DNA from: Hoyosella sp. YIM 151337
GTDB taxonomy: Bacteria; Actinomycetota; Actinomycetes; Mycobacteriales; Mycobacteriaceae
NCBI RefSeq assembly: GCF_026041215.1
Contig: NZ_JAPEIQ010000013.1
Coordinates: 428,354 to 492,353 of the forward strand
Direction of reading: 5' to 3'
Length of the DNA: 64,000 nt
Positions 36,687-45,481 of this stretch are shown here, in pieces (within the stretch, counting starts at the first letter, position 1; each line of letters opens with the position of its first letter). Made by a program: the position numbers and the translations under genes. The notes below the pieces were generated by a model. The model did not search any database and had not been told where the DNA came from. It saw nothing but the letters and a program-made list of their open reading frames with translations.

Positions 36687-37926
36687 CCGGGTCTAGGCCG
36701 AGCAGTGGATACACAGCTCGGCGGGTCTCGAGAATGGCACTGTCTACGCGTGCAAGGTCACGTTCCTGGCTCGGCGGCCCGACGACCGAGGCGACGACCG
36801 AGCCGCTCCAGCGCTCGAATTCGACTTTGCCGCTATCACCCATGCGGTCCGGCGGTGATATGTCTGGCGCCACCCGCTGCGCTTGTTCTTTCCACTGATC
36901 TGGAATCGGTGTGGCGGGGTCAATATCGATCCCGGCCGCGAGCGAGATGAGGTGGGTCCACGACCGCGGCACGACCCGTATCAGACCGTAACCACCGCCA
37001 CCGACGGCGAGCCAGCGTCCGTCGCACACTTCATCGGCGAGGTCCCGCATAGCGCGGAACGCGAGTCGCTGCCCGTCGACAGTGAGGGAAAGATCAGCAA
37101 GCGGATCCTCCCGGTGAGTATCCGCACCGCACTGGCTGACGATGATGTCGGGCTCGAATGCGCGCACTGCCCCAGGGACTATCGCATGGAAAGCTCGCAG
37201 CCACAGCGAGTCGGGAGTGCCCGGCAGCATTGGGATGTTGATCGATGTTCCTTCGGCGGCACCGTTACCGATCTCCGCAGGCCAGCCCGTGCCCGGCCAC
37301 AAGGTGGCGGGATGCTGATGCAGCGAGATCGTGAGCACCCTGGGATCGTCGTAGAAGGCGTGCTGTACCCCGTCACCGTGGTGGACATCGACGTCGATGT
37401 ACGCCACGCGTTTGTAGCCCTGTTCGAGCAGCCAGGAGATCGCGATCGCGCAATCGTTGTAGATGCAGAAGCCGGCCGCATAGTTCGGCATCGCGTGGTG
37501 CATTCCGCCCGCGATCGACACCGCGCGGCGTACACGTCCGGAGAATATTTGGCGGGCAGCGGCGAGGGTTCCACCGGTGACGATTGTGCCGGCGTCGTGC
37601 ATCGCCGGGAACACGGGGTTGTCCTCGTTCCCGAGACCGTGCGCGAGGCCGACGATCCGGTTTTCGCGGCGCAGGTCCGCGTCCGGCTCGGAAACCTTCT
37701 GAACAGCGGCGAGGTACGCGGGGGTGTGTACACGCAGCAATTCTGCTTCGGAAGAACGGTCGGGCCGTATGACTTCGCTGTCCGATAACACGCCGAGGGC
37801 TTCGGCCAGCGCGATGGTGAGTTCCAGCCGGACGGGGTTCATCGGGTGCGAATCGCTGAGTCGATAGCTGAGGAACTCCGGCGTCCAAATGACACTGTGC
37901 GGGACGGTATCCGGCTGCGGGCTCAT
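36670..37926 (-). CDS. acuC: acetoin utilization protein AcuC, histone deacetylase family
   Basis: The 418 residues are an arginase-fold, Zn-dependent deacetylase. The catalytic His pair is in GGMHHAM (His143/144), zinc ligands fit Asp180 and His182 in YIDVDVHHGDG, and the third Asp is in CGADTHRED (Asp269). AcuC-like enzymes deacetylate and reactivate acetyl-CoA synthetase. The ATG at 37926 with GGAAAG upstream is preferred over a start 36 codons earlier. It is followed by the overlapping patA gene, putting eraser and writer in one transcript. Confidence 0.92.
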   Translation of the reverse strand: MSPQPDTVPHSVIWTPEFLSYRLSDSHPMNPVRLELTIALAEALGVLSDSEVIRPDRSSEAELLRVHTPAYLAAVQKVSEPDADLRRENRIVGLAHGLGNEDNPVFPAMHDAGTIVTGGTLAAARQIFSGRVRRAVSIAGGMHHAMPNYAAGFCIYNDCAIAISWLLEQGYKRVAYIDVDVHHGDGVQHAFYDDPRVLTISLHQHPATLWPGTGWPAEIGNGAAEGTSINIPMLPGTPDSLWLRAFHAIVPGAVRAFEPDIIVSQCGADTHREDPLADLSLTVDGQRLAFRAMRDLADEVCDGRWLAVGGGGYGLIRVVPRSWTHLISLAAGIDIDPATPIPDQWKEQAQRVAPDISPPDRMGDSGKVEFERWSGSVVASVVGPPSQERDLARVDSAILETRRAVYPLLGLDPDDPRD

Positions 37927-38097
37927 AACTTTCCACGCTACTGCCCTAGCTGGAATTCTGCGTGCTTCCCCCGCGTTTACCTTCAGCTGGTTGGGGTTGC
38001 GGCCACCGCTGCGGAAATGTGGGACGTTTGGCACCGACCAAAGGCCCCAGGGCCCTTGCCGTAAAGGTAAACTCGCTTGCGACAGAGGGGTGTGAGA

Positions 38098-38784
38098 GTG
38101 AAAGAACTGGTTGACACGACGGAGATGTACCTCCGGACCGTCTACGAACTTGAGGAAGAGGGCGTGGTGCCGCTGCGTGCCCGCATCGCGGAGCGCCTAG
38201 AACAGAGCGGGCCTACGGTCAGTCAGACCGTAGCGCGAATGGAGCGTGACGGCCTGCTCTCTGTAGGGGGAGACCGCCACCTCGAGCTCACCCCGAAGGG
38301 CAGGGAACTCGCAGTCGCTGTCATGCGAAAGCACCGCCTCGCGGAGCGGCTCCTCGTCGACGTCATCGGACTCCAATGGGAGAATGTGCATGCTGAGGCA
38401 TGCCGCTGGGAACACGTGATGAGCGAGGACGTGGAGCGTCGGCTTGTTTCAGTGCTCAACAATCCAACCACTTCGCCGTACGGTAACCCGATTCCCGGAC
38501 TGGAACGGCTCGGACTCGACGTGACGGCCGAACCCGACCCACAGCTCATACGCCTGTCTGAACTTCCGCAGGGATCTGCGGCGCCGGTCGTCATTCGCCG
38601 GCTTGCCGAACACGTTCAGGTGGATACGGAGCTTATCGCCCGCCTGCGCCATGCGGGCGTTGTTCCCAACGCCCGCATCACCGTAGAGGTATTCCCCGGC
38701 GGGGTGCGCATCACAACACCCGGCCACGAAGGCCTCGATATCCCCGACGATATGGCACACGCAATACAGGTCGAGAAAGTCTAG
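38098..38784 (+). CDS. ideR: iron-dependent repressor IdeR/DtxR
   Basis: This 228-residue Fe(II)-dependent repressor has all metal ligands at DtxR numbering: Met10, Cys102, Glu105, His106 (site 2) and His79, Glu83, His98 (site 1), which also confirms the GTG at 38098. The helix-turn-helix is RIAERLEQSGPTVSQTVARMERDGL (29-53). A C-terminal SH3-like domain is complete (PNARITVEVFPGG). In mycobacteria IdeR represses siderophore genes and induces storage genes in iron-replete cells. AGAGGGG precedes the start. It lies just upstream of galE (3-nt gap), like dtxR-galE of Corynebacterium. Confidence 0.97.
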   Translation: MKELVDTTEMYLRTVYELEEEGVVPLRARIAERLEQSGPTVSQTVARMERDGLLSVGGDRHLELTPKGRELAVAVMRKHRLAERLLVDVIGLQWENVHAEACRWEHVMSEDVERRLVSVLNNPTTSPYGNPIPGLERLGLDVTAEPDPQLIRLSELPQGSAAPVVIRRLAEHVQVDTELIARLRHAGVVPNARITVEVFPGGVRITTPGHEGLDIPDDMAHAIQVEKV

Positions 38785-38787
38785 CCA

Positions 38788-39789
38788 GTGAAGTTGCTGG
38801 TCACCGGCGGCGCTGGCTATGTCGGCAGTGTCTGCGCAGCCGTGCTGCTCGAGCGCGGGCACCGTGTCACTGTGGTTGACGATCTCTCCACTGGGAATCG
38901 TGAGGCGGTTCCCAGTGGAGCCATGTTCGTCGAAGCGGACGCAGGTGCCGCCGCAAGCGACATCCTCCGCGCGGGAGTCGACGGGGAACAGTACGATGGT
39001 GTCCTCCATTTCGCGGCGCATTCGCTCGTCGGCGAATCCGTGACCAGACCTGACTTGTACTGGCATGGCAACGTCGTCACGACGCTCGCACTTCTCGATG
39101 CAATGCGGTTGCACGCAGTCCCACACCTGGTCTTTTCCTCAACCGCAGCGACATACGGAGAGCCCGAATCGGTTCCCATCACCGAGGACTTCCCAACCCA
39201 GCCGACTAACCCGTACGGCGCCACAAAGCTTGCGATCGACCACGCGATCACGTCGTACAGCCGTGCCTTCGGGCTGGGTGCGACCAGTTTGCGGTACTTC
39301 AACGTCGCAGGTGCGTACGGGTCGATTGGTGAAAACCGGGCGATCGAAACTCACCTCATTCCACTTGTGCTGCAAGTAGCCATGGGCTTCCGGGACAGCA
39401 TTTCGGTGTTTGGATCCGATTGGGATACCCGCGACGGCACGGCGGTTCGCGACTACATCCACGTGCGTGACCTCGCCGAAGCGCATGTGCTCGCACTCGA
39501 ATCGTCGCAGCCCGGCCGTCACCGAATCTTCAACCTTGGTTCTGGGGAGGGATTCACTGTTCGTGAGGTGATCGAGGCGTGCCGGAGGGTAACCGGCCAC
39601 CCGATCCCAGCAGTCGAGGCGCCGCGCAGGCCTGGCGACCCGGCGGTGCTTATCGCGTCAAGCGACCGGGCGATCACTGAACTCGGCTGGTCACCGCAAT
39701 ACACGGACATCGACAGGATCGTGCGCGACGCGTGGGATTTCACAAGGGAACTCGGGGACGGCGCCCACGCGGCACACCGCACCGCCTAG
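38788..39789 (+). CDS. galE: UDP-glucose 4-epimerase
   Basis: The 333-residue extended short-chain dehydrogenase has the NAD motif GGAGYVGS (7-14), SSTAATYG (118-125) with the catalytic Ser/Thr, and Tyr143-x3-Lys147 (NPYGATK). It interconverts UDP-glucose and UDP-galactose, which feeds arabinogalactan galactan in this order. GTG start. It is a likely ideR-galE operon. Confidence 0.93.
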   Translation: MKLLVTGGAGYVGSVCAAVLLERGHRVTVVDDLSTGNREAVPSGAMFVEADAGAAASDILRAGVDGEQYDGVLHFAAHSLVGESVTRPDLYWHGNVVTTLALLDAMRLHAVPHLVFSSTAATYGEPESVPITEDFPTQPTNPYGATKLAIDHAITSYSRAFGLGATSLRYFNVAGAYGSIGENRAIETHLIPLVLQVAMGFRDSISVFGSDWDTRDGTAVRDYIHVRDLAEAHVLALESSQPGRHRIFNLGSGEGFTVREVIEACRRVTGHPIPAVEAPRRPGDPAVLIASSDRAITELGWSPQYTDIDRIVRDAWDFTRELGDGAHAAHRTA

Positions 39790-39811
39790 CGCCGAAAGCT
39801 GATTGGTCTGG

Positions 39812-40942
39812 CTATGTCGCATGTCTCGATCGCTCTGAAGCCAGTGGAAGCGCGAGCGGCGGCAGCGTGACACCGAGCGCTTCAGCAAGCTGCCAGCCGA
39901 TCGTCGCGATTTCAGCGATGACATTTGGTGGTGTGCCGGCGCGCAGCGCGGTATCGAGCAAACGCGCCATCCTGTGCTCCGAATCTGCGCCTAGCGCGAT
40001 ATCGAGAGCGACGCCCGCAAGTGTCCCGTCACCACGTACGTACGCAGAATGCGCGAGCAGCGTCGCAGCTTCTGCACGAGCTGGTTCAGGCAGGTATCGG
40101 GTAAGTACAGTCCAAAGCCGCTCCGCTGGCTCCGCTTCGTCGGTGAGGGCCAGCGCGAATACGCAGTCGCGCACCGGGATCCGCAAAAGTGCCTCGGCGA
40201 GCGCAACGCACTCTTCGTCTCCAGGTTGCTCCCAACAGTCGATTGACGAAACCGCGAAAAGGACCCGTTCGAGGTGGTGAGCGTCCTCCGGCGACTTCGC
40301 TCTGCGCTTATGAGACGGAAGCAGCTTCAGTTTCTTGGCGATGCGTTGTGATTGTTGCTCGTCTGCACATTCGAGTTCGGTGACGAGATCGGAGCGGCTT
40401 GGCCGTATCATCCGGCCGGCCGCTACGAGTTCGGCGGCGACTGCGGATTCTCGAGGGTCAGCGATTACACCTTCATCCCGGATCGGCAGTTCGCTGCGCC
40501 AGCGCTCGCCCGCACTGATGCGCGGTGCCATGTACGCTGCTCCCACCGAAATGCCAGCACACTCAAGCCCCTCGATGACAGCATCCGTGATGTCCGCGGC
40601 CAACAGCGGCGACGTGTCGCTGATAACAGCGAGGAGAACGGTATTCACGCCGTTGCTGTCACAGAACTGAATGAGCGAAGAGACGACCTCGGGAAGCACA
40701 TCGAAGCACACCGCGCCATCCGCATCGAACGGGACGTCAGCCCGGATAAACCCGGTGAAATCTGTGCGGCGCGGACCACCCATGCACATGACGACGATGG
40801 ACTCCTCCGGGTAGTACCCTAACAGCGCGGGCAGTGCCCCGAGTAAGTCGCTTACGTGCGTGAGCCGCAGTTTCGCGGGTGCATTTCCGGTTGTGACTGA
40901 CGAATCTGCGGGCGGCGCCGGAGGCACGTGGTGAGGTGTCAT
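39812..40942 (-). CDS. DUF4192 family protein
   Basis: The 376 residues match DUF4192, found in actinobacteria near ideR/dtxR and galE. Characteristic are RLTHVSDLLGALPALLGYYPEESIVVMCMGGPR at the N-terminus and a TPR-like helical C-terminus (AEALLRIPVRDCVFALALTDEAEPAERLWTVLTRYLPEPARAEAATLLAHSAYVRGDGTLAGVALDIALGAD). No catalytic motif. It converges with galE (22 nt between stops). Confidence 0.88.
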   Translation of the reverse strand: MTPHHVPPAPPADSSVTTGNAPAKLRLTHVSDLLGALPALLGYYPEESIVVMCMGGPRRTDFTGFIRADVPFDADGAVCFDVLPEVVSSLIQFCDSNGVNTVLLAVISDTSPLLAADITDAVIEGLECAGISVGAAYMAPRISAGERWRSELPIRDEGVIADPRESAVAAELVAAGRMIRPSRSDLVTELECADEQQSQRIAKKLKLLPSHKRRAKSPEDAHHLERVLFAVSSIDCWEQPGDEECVALAEALLRIPVRDCVFALALTDEAEPAERLWTVLTRYLPEPARAEAATLLAHSAYVRGDGTLAGVALDIALGADSEHRMARLLDTALRAGTPPNVIAEIATIGWQLAEALGVTLPPLALPLASERSRHAT

Positions 40943-41073
40943 GCGTTAAGAATGCGGTGGCGCCTCGAACTGCAACAGCGGAAAGTCAGCGAATGTGGAC
41001 AACTCACTATCCTGTGGAAAACGTAGTGGGTATTATCCGTACCTGGCTGGGCCTTCTGCGGCTGCGGGTCGCG

Positions 41074-41856
41074 TTATCGTCCCGCCACTCTGTCAATTGC
41101 GTTGGTGAACAGCAGGTGCAGCATCGTGGCATCGGGCTCGCCCACCTCGTACTGGGCGGCGATCGCGGTCACCCGGTATTCGCCAATTTGCGTAGCCAGA
41201 ACGAGTTGCCGACTGCTCGCCGCAGAATCGGCCCGGCTCACGGTCCTTGTGTACGCGAGTGCACCATCGCCGCTCACCATCGGCGGCGGCAGCAGCTCAA
41301 CACTGATGTCTGTCACGCTCGATGACGTGCCGCGCCCGTCGACAGCCTTTGCAAACGTGCAGTCGGTGAGCTGGCCTTCCAGGTCTGTCAGCGGGTCGTC
41401 GGTCCGGGAAAGAACGAGAGTGAACGATGACCCACCATCGAAGGCGGTGGCGGTGCGCACGATCACCGGGTCGCTCACCGCGGCGGGAGCGCATTCCGCC
41501 GGCGTGACCCGGCTGTCGCGCGGCACACCCGCTAACGCCGCAAGTCCACGTTGCGCTGTCTGACCGCTGCGATCACTCACAACGTACGGGTCCGGAAACG
41601 CTGAAACCGGGAGCATCAGTTCCCACAACCCGGAAACTTCAGCTTCCCTGGCGGGTTCGTCAAGCTGGACGAACTGGACGCGATCCGCGTCAAGCGGCAC
41701 TACATGGAGCGAGCTGTGCTCGCCACGGTCAGACGGGCTGGGCTCCGCAGGCGCTGCCGGTGCAGCCATCGCTGAGACCAGCGAAACCACTGTCGCCGTC
41801 CCGGCAATGACTGCCGCTGCACGAACTGTCTGTCGAGCTGATCGCACCGATACCAT
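41074..41856 (-). CDS. secreted protein of unknown function
   Basis: The 260-residue precursor has a signal peptide (RQTVRAAAVIAGTATVVSLVSAMAAPAAPAEP), cleaved near an APA or AEP site. The mature part has Cys in AECAP and DCTF, and TSSSVTDISVELLPPPMVSGDGALAYTRTVSR, a pattern reminiscent of mycobacterial DUF5642/PknH-sensor-type proteins with paired Cys. Identification is weak. The ATG or GTG at 41856 is used. It is on the same strand as DUF4192 with 131 nt between. Confidence 0.6.
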   Translation of the reverse strand: MVSVRSARQTVRAAAVIAGTATVVSLVSAMAAPAAPAEPSPSDRGEHSSLHVVPLDADRVQFVQLDEPAREAEVSGLWELMLPVSAFPDPYVVSDRSGQTAQRGLAALAGVPRDSRVTPAECAPAAVSDPVIVRTATAFDGGSSFTLVLSRTDDPLTDLEGQLTDCTFAKAVDGRGTSSSVTDISVELLPPPMVSGDGALAYTRTVSRADSAASSRQLVLATQIGEYRVTAIAAQYEVGEPDATMLHLLFTNAIDRVAGR

Positions 41857-42370
41857 TGCCTCATTCCCTTCCCCGAATCACCGCTCGGCACCCGTGTACA
41901 GGGCATCCGGTGCGCTGTCTGCCGATTCATCCCCATGTACCGGCACGTGAGCGAAAACCCCTGTGCGCAGATCACTTTCCGCCCGTACAGTTCCCCTGCC
42001 GCCGTGCGTTCGTGCCCACATCAGGCCCTGGTACGGCGCGAAAGATTCTGCCTAACAGGTATTTCCACTCGCTCCCTCGCCGTAAATCTTATCGGTCGAG
42101 CCCGACATTCCGCTCTGAGCGACCAGCCTCTAAGCTTGTCGCAACAGTCTCAACTTCGTTGCGATTGCATCACTGAACAGGCTGTGACCTAACGCTGGTC
42201 AAACACGGAAACATCTCGGCGCCGTTACGCGTTGTTCTGGTGACGACACCGGAACCGAGTGGAAGTCCGACGCATGACTGCGAGATACTTCCCGGGCGCG
42301 GCCGCACATGCGGCCAGCACCTTCGACGTCCGGCAATGTCAATGACACGATCCGAAAGGGGGCACACGGT
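41857..42370. other. 514-nt divergent intergenic region
   Basis: No gene is supported here. It separates the secreted protein gene and the PAC2 gene, so it holds both promoters. The clearest structure is an inverted repeat at 42139-42164. Confidence 0.5.
42139..42164. repeat. inverted repeat TCGCAAC-N12-GTTGCGA
   Basis: Seven-bp perfect arms (42139-42145 and 42158-42164) with a 12-nt spacer in the 514-nt gap. It could be an operator or a leader hairpin, about 207 nt before the PAC2 start. Confidence 0.45.
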
Positions 42371-43372
42371 ATGGACGATCAGGCACGGATCTATGAACTC
42401 GAGTTCCCAAGTCCGCGTATCGAGGTTGGCGACGGTACCACCCTCGTGCTTGTTCATGGGCTCGAAGGCTTCGCCGATGCCGGTCACGCCGTGCGACTCG
42501 CCACCGAGCATCTGCGCCAGAGCCTGGAAACGGAACTGGTCGCTTCGTTCTCCGTTGATGACCTCATCGACTACCGGTCCCGGCGCCCGCCCATGACCTT
42601 CGCGTCAGACCACTTCTCGGCGTATGAGGCTCCTGAACTCAGCCTCTACGCGGTGAAAGACACCAATGGCGTGCCTTTCCTGCTCCTCACCGGCCTAGAA
42701 CCCGACTTCAAGTGGGAGAAGTTCACCTCTGCGGTTCGCCTGCTCGCGGAGCAGTTTGGCGTGTCACGCAGTGTCGGTCTGTCAGCGATACCGATGGCAA
42801 CGCCGCATACTCGCCCGCTTGGGGTGATCGGCCACTCGTCCAATCCGGGTGAGGTGCCGCGGCATCAGCGGCTCGGAGCCGAAGTGAAGGTGCCTGGCAG
42901 TGCTTCCGCACTACTGGAGTACCGGATGGGTCAACACGGTTTCGATGCCCGGGGGTTCTCCGTGCACGTACCGCACTATCTGGCCCAATCGCCCTACCCC
43001 GCCGCCGCCGTGACACTGCTCCAGCATCTCGGCCAGGTGACGGGGCTATCGGTGCCGCTCGCCGCGCTCGAAGAGGCAGCCGCCGACGTGGTCCGCCAGG
43101 TAGACGAGCAGGTGCAAGCAAGCCCGGAAGCAGTTGCTGTGGTGCACGCCCTGGAGCAGCAGCACGACGCGGGGCCGCAGCACGCAGAGACGAACCTCCT
43201 TGCGCTTGACGGTGATCTCCCTGATCTGCCCTCCGGGGACGAACTCGGCGCGCAATTCGAACAGTTCCTCGCGGAGCACAGCGGTGAGTTCGGTGCCGCT
43301 GACGAGTCCGATGGCACGCAGGCCCCGCAGGATGACTCCCGGGAATCCGGTGACAAGGACGAAGAGCAATGA
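42371..43372 (+). CDS. PAC2 family protein (proteasome assembly chaperone-like)
   Basis: The 333 residues correspond to Rv2714 and match the PAC2 fold: TTLVLVHGLEGFADAGHAVRLATEHL, LLLTGLEPDFKWEKFTSAVRLLAEQFGVSRSVGLSAIPMATPHTRP, and GFSVHVPHYLAQSPYPAAAVTLLQHLGQVTGL. The C-terminus is a long acidic tail (ESDGTQAPQDDSRESGDKDEEQ). The ATG at 42371 with AAGGGGG upstream is preferred over an open frame to 42308. Members are bacterial relatives of proteasome assembly chaperones; a partner is not implied here. Confidence 0.88.
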   Translation: MDDQARIYELEFPSPRIEVGDGTTLVLVHGLEGFADAGHAVRLATEHLRQSLETELVASFSVDDLIDYRSRRPPMTFASDHFSAYEAPELSLYAVKDTNGVPFLLLTGLEPDFKWEKFTSAVRLLAEQFGVSRSVGLSAIPMATPHTRPLGVIGHSSNPGEVPRHQRLGAEVKVPGSASALLEYRMGQHGFDARGFSVHVPHYLAQSPYPAAAVTLLQHLGQVTGLSVPLAALEEAAADVVRQVDEQVQASPEAVAVVHALEQQHDAGPQHAETNLLALDGDLPDLPSGDELGAQFEQFLAEHSGEFGAADESDGTQAPQDDSRESGDKDEEQ

Positions 43373-43415
43373 CTCGGGTAGCGCCGGGCGGCGCAAGCCT
43401 GCACAGTTAAGGATT

Positions 43416-44261
43416 GTGAGCGCACCGTTGCCCCCTGACTCTTCCTCTCCGCCGCCAGCCCGCCGCGACGTCTACTCGCGCATCGAATTGGAGGTACAAC
43501 AGCCTGCCCGTGTATTCGCCCAAGTGGCGGCAGCTCATCACCCGGGTGCCGAACTGACCGAGAAGCTGATCGTCACCTGGGACGGGCAGCCGCTGACACC
43601 CGAGGAGATTCGGGCTCCGCATCGCGGCCGGCTCCATCGGTTCGTCGCCCAGCCTGGCTATGTGGTGATTGAGTACTCGGCGTCGATCACCGGCCAGGCC
43701 AGCGCGCTCGTGGCAGAGCCACAGGATGAGGCCCTCTATCTGCGTCCCAGCCGATACGCCGAATCCGACGAACTCCTCGCGAAGGCGTACGAAGAGTTCG
43801 CTGGTGTGAAAGATGCCCGCGCGGTGTTCGCCGCAGTCACGGAGTGGGTAACGACGAATCTGAGTTATGTACCCGGCAGCAGCGGCCCCTCAGACGGGGC
43901 GGGTAACACACTGTTGCACAGACAGGGTGTCTGCCGGGACTACGCTCACCTCACCACGGCTCTGCTCCGGGCGCTTGACGTGCCCGCTCGCGTCGCCGGT
44001 GTGTACGCGCCGGGAATTAGTCCGATGGACTTCCACGCGGTCACGGAAGCATTGATTGACGGTGAGTGGATCGTCGCCGACACCACCCGGCTCGGCCCAC
44101 GCCAAAGCATGGTGCGCATGGTGACCGGACGCGACGCCGCGGATACGGCATTTCTCTCGACGTACGACGGTTTCGCCGAACTGAAGTCGACACGCATCCT
44201 CGCCACCGTTGAGGGTGCTCTCCCCGTTGACGACTACACGAGCACTGTGCAGCTGCGCTGA
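43416..44261 (+). CDS. transglutaminase-like cysteine protease
   Basis: The 281 residues form a transglutaminase-like domain with the triad Cys173 in GVCRDYAHL, His207 in DFHAVTEA and Asp222 in VADTT. An N-terminal beta domain (RIELEVQQPARVFAQVAAAHHPGAELTEKLIVTWDG) precedes it. The GTG at 43416 was chosen with AAGGA upstream; the frame is open earlier but overlaps the PAC2 gene. It may be a protease, amidase or acyltransferase, with no signal peptide. Confidence 0.83.
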   Translation: MSAPLPPDSSSPPPARRDVYSRIELEVQQPARVFAQVAAAHHPGAELTEKLIVTWDGQPLTPEEIRAPHRGRLHRFVAQPGYVVIEYSASITGQASALVAEPQDEALYLRPSRYAESDELLAKAYEEFAGVKDARAVFAAVTEWVTTNLSYVPGSSGPSDGAGNTLLHRQGVCRDYAHLTTALLRALDVPARVAGVYAPGISPMDFHAVTEALIDGEWIVADTTRLGPRQSMVRMVTGRDAADTAFLSTYDGFAELKSTRILATVEGALPVDDYTSTVQLR

Positions 44262-44414
44262 GCGGTCCGGCGCGTAATGCGCATGAAACTTAGCTGGAAC
44301 AGACCGTTACCCTCCTCGAGTTGTGTTTCCGCGTGGACCCGCTAGCGTGTGAAGTGCTCCGTGCCGCGCAAGGAGATCGGCGACGATGCGCGGTCCAACG
44401 ATGGAGGAGGATTC

Positions 44415-45431
44415 GTGGCCGCCCTGCCCTTCCGAGCTTTGCGATCGGTTCCCGACGAGGAACCGACGGTGTCGTACCGCGTGATCCACGGATATCGCCG
44501 CGCGTATCGTATCGCCGGAAGCGGACCTGCAATTCTGCTGCTGCACGGGATCGGTGACAACTCGTCAACCTGGACTGACATCATCCCCCATCTCGCGAAA
44601 TCCTTTACGGTGATCGCACCTGACCTGCTGGGCCACGGCCTTTCGGATAAGCCGCGCGCCGATTATTCGATTGCCGCGTACGCCAACGGCATGCGAGACC
44701 TGCTCTCTGTGCTCGAGATTGACCGGGTGACTGTGGTCGGGCACTCGCTCGGCGGCGGCGTCGCTATGCAGTTCACCTATCAGTTTCCGCAGCTCGTGGA
44801 GCGGCTGATACTCGTCGGCGCTGGCGGCATCACACGGGACGTGAGTCCCTTGTTGCGCCTCATCTCCCTGCCCGGCACCGCGCGGGTGCTCGAGCTCCTG
44901 CGAATTCCAGGCATTGCCTATGCGATCGGCCATCTCGGCAAGGTGCTTAAGCCTATTAGCCCGCATTTTCATGACACGCCAGATCTAGTGCGGATCATTT
45001 CCGACCTGCCAGACCCGGTCAATAGGGCCGCATTCCTCCGCACTCTGCGATCTGTTGTGGATTGGCGCGGGCAGGTCGTCACCGGCCTGGACCGCTGCTA
45101 CCTCGCAGAAGCGATGCCTGTGCAGATCATTTGGGGCGAGCACGACAACGTCATCCCGGTCGCGCATGCTCATCTCGCGCACGCCGCGATGCCAGGCTCA
45201 CGCTTGGAAATCTTCGAAAAATCTGCGCATTTCCCCTTCCACGACGATCCGATGCGTTTCCTGTCGGTCGTCGAAGATTTCATCGCAGCCGCCCCGCCAC
45301 ACACGTTCGACGATGCCCGCTGGAAGCGGCTCTTGAACCGCGGTATGAGTGACTCATCGGTCACCGGAAACGCGTGGACGCGGTCTGCTGTATTCAGCGC
45401 GATGGGCAGTTCCGAGCGCAGCGCGACGTAG
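44415..45431 (+). CDS. alpha/beta hydrolase (Rv2715-like)
   Basis: The 338 residues are a classic hydrolase: HGIGDNSSTW (44-53) with the oxyanion hole, nucleophile elbow VVGHSLGGG with Ser111, IIWGEHDNVIP for Asp and SAHFPFHDDP for His. GTG at 44415 with GGAGGAGG six bases upstream is chosen over GTG at 44349. Rv2715 is a TetR-regulated, lipid-related hydrolase in M. tuberculosis by position; the substrate here is unknown. It lies just before the large helicase gene. Confidence 0.85.
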   Translation: MAALPFRALRSVPDEEPTVSYRVIHGYRRAYRIAGSGPAILLLHGIGDNSSTWTDIIPHLAKSFTVIAPDLLGHGLSDKPRADYSIAAYANGMRDLLSVLEIDRVTVVGHSLGGGVAMQFTYQFPQLVERLILVGAGGITRDVSPLLRLISLPGTARVLELLRIPGIAYAIGHLGKVLKPISPHFHDTPDLVRIISDLPDPVNRAAFLRTLRSVVDWRGQVVTGLDRCYLAEAMPVQIIWGEHDNVIPVAHAHLAHAAMPGSRLEIFEKSAHFPFHDDPMRFLSVVEDFIAAAPPHTFDDARWKRLLNRGMSDSSVTGNAWTRSAVFSAMGSSERSAT

Positions 45432-45481
45432 TGTCCCGCCGGCCCCGGAAACGGAGCCAGAGAAGCAGCTAGCCTAGAGCG

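Noticed and set aside
36045..36950. 301-codon plus-strand frame over patA/acuC
   Set aside because: Shadow of two genes on the minus strand with clear catalytic motifs.
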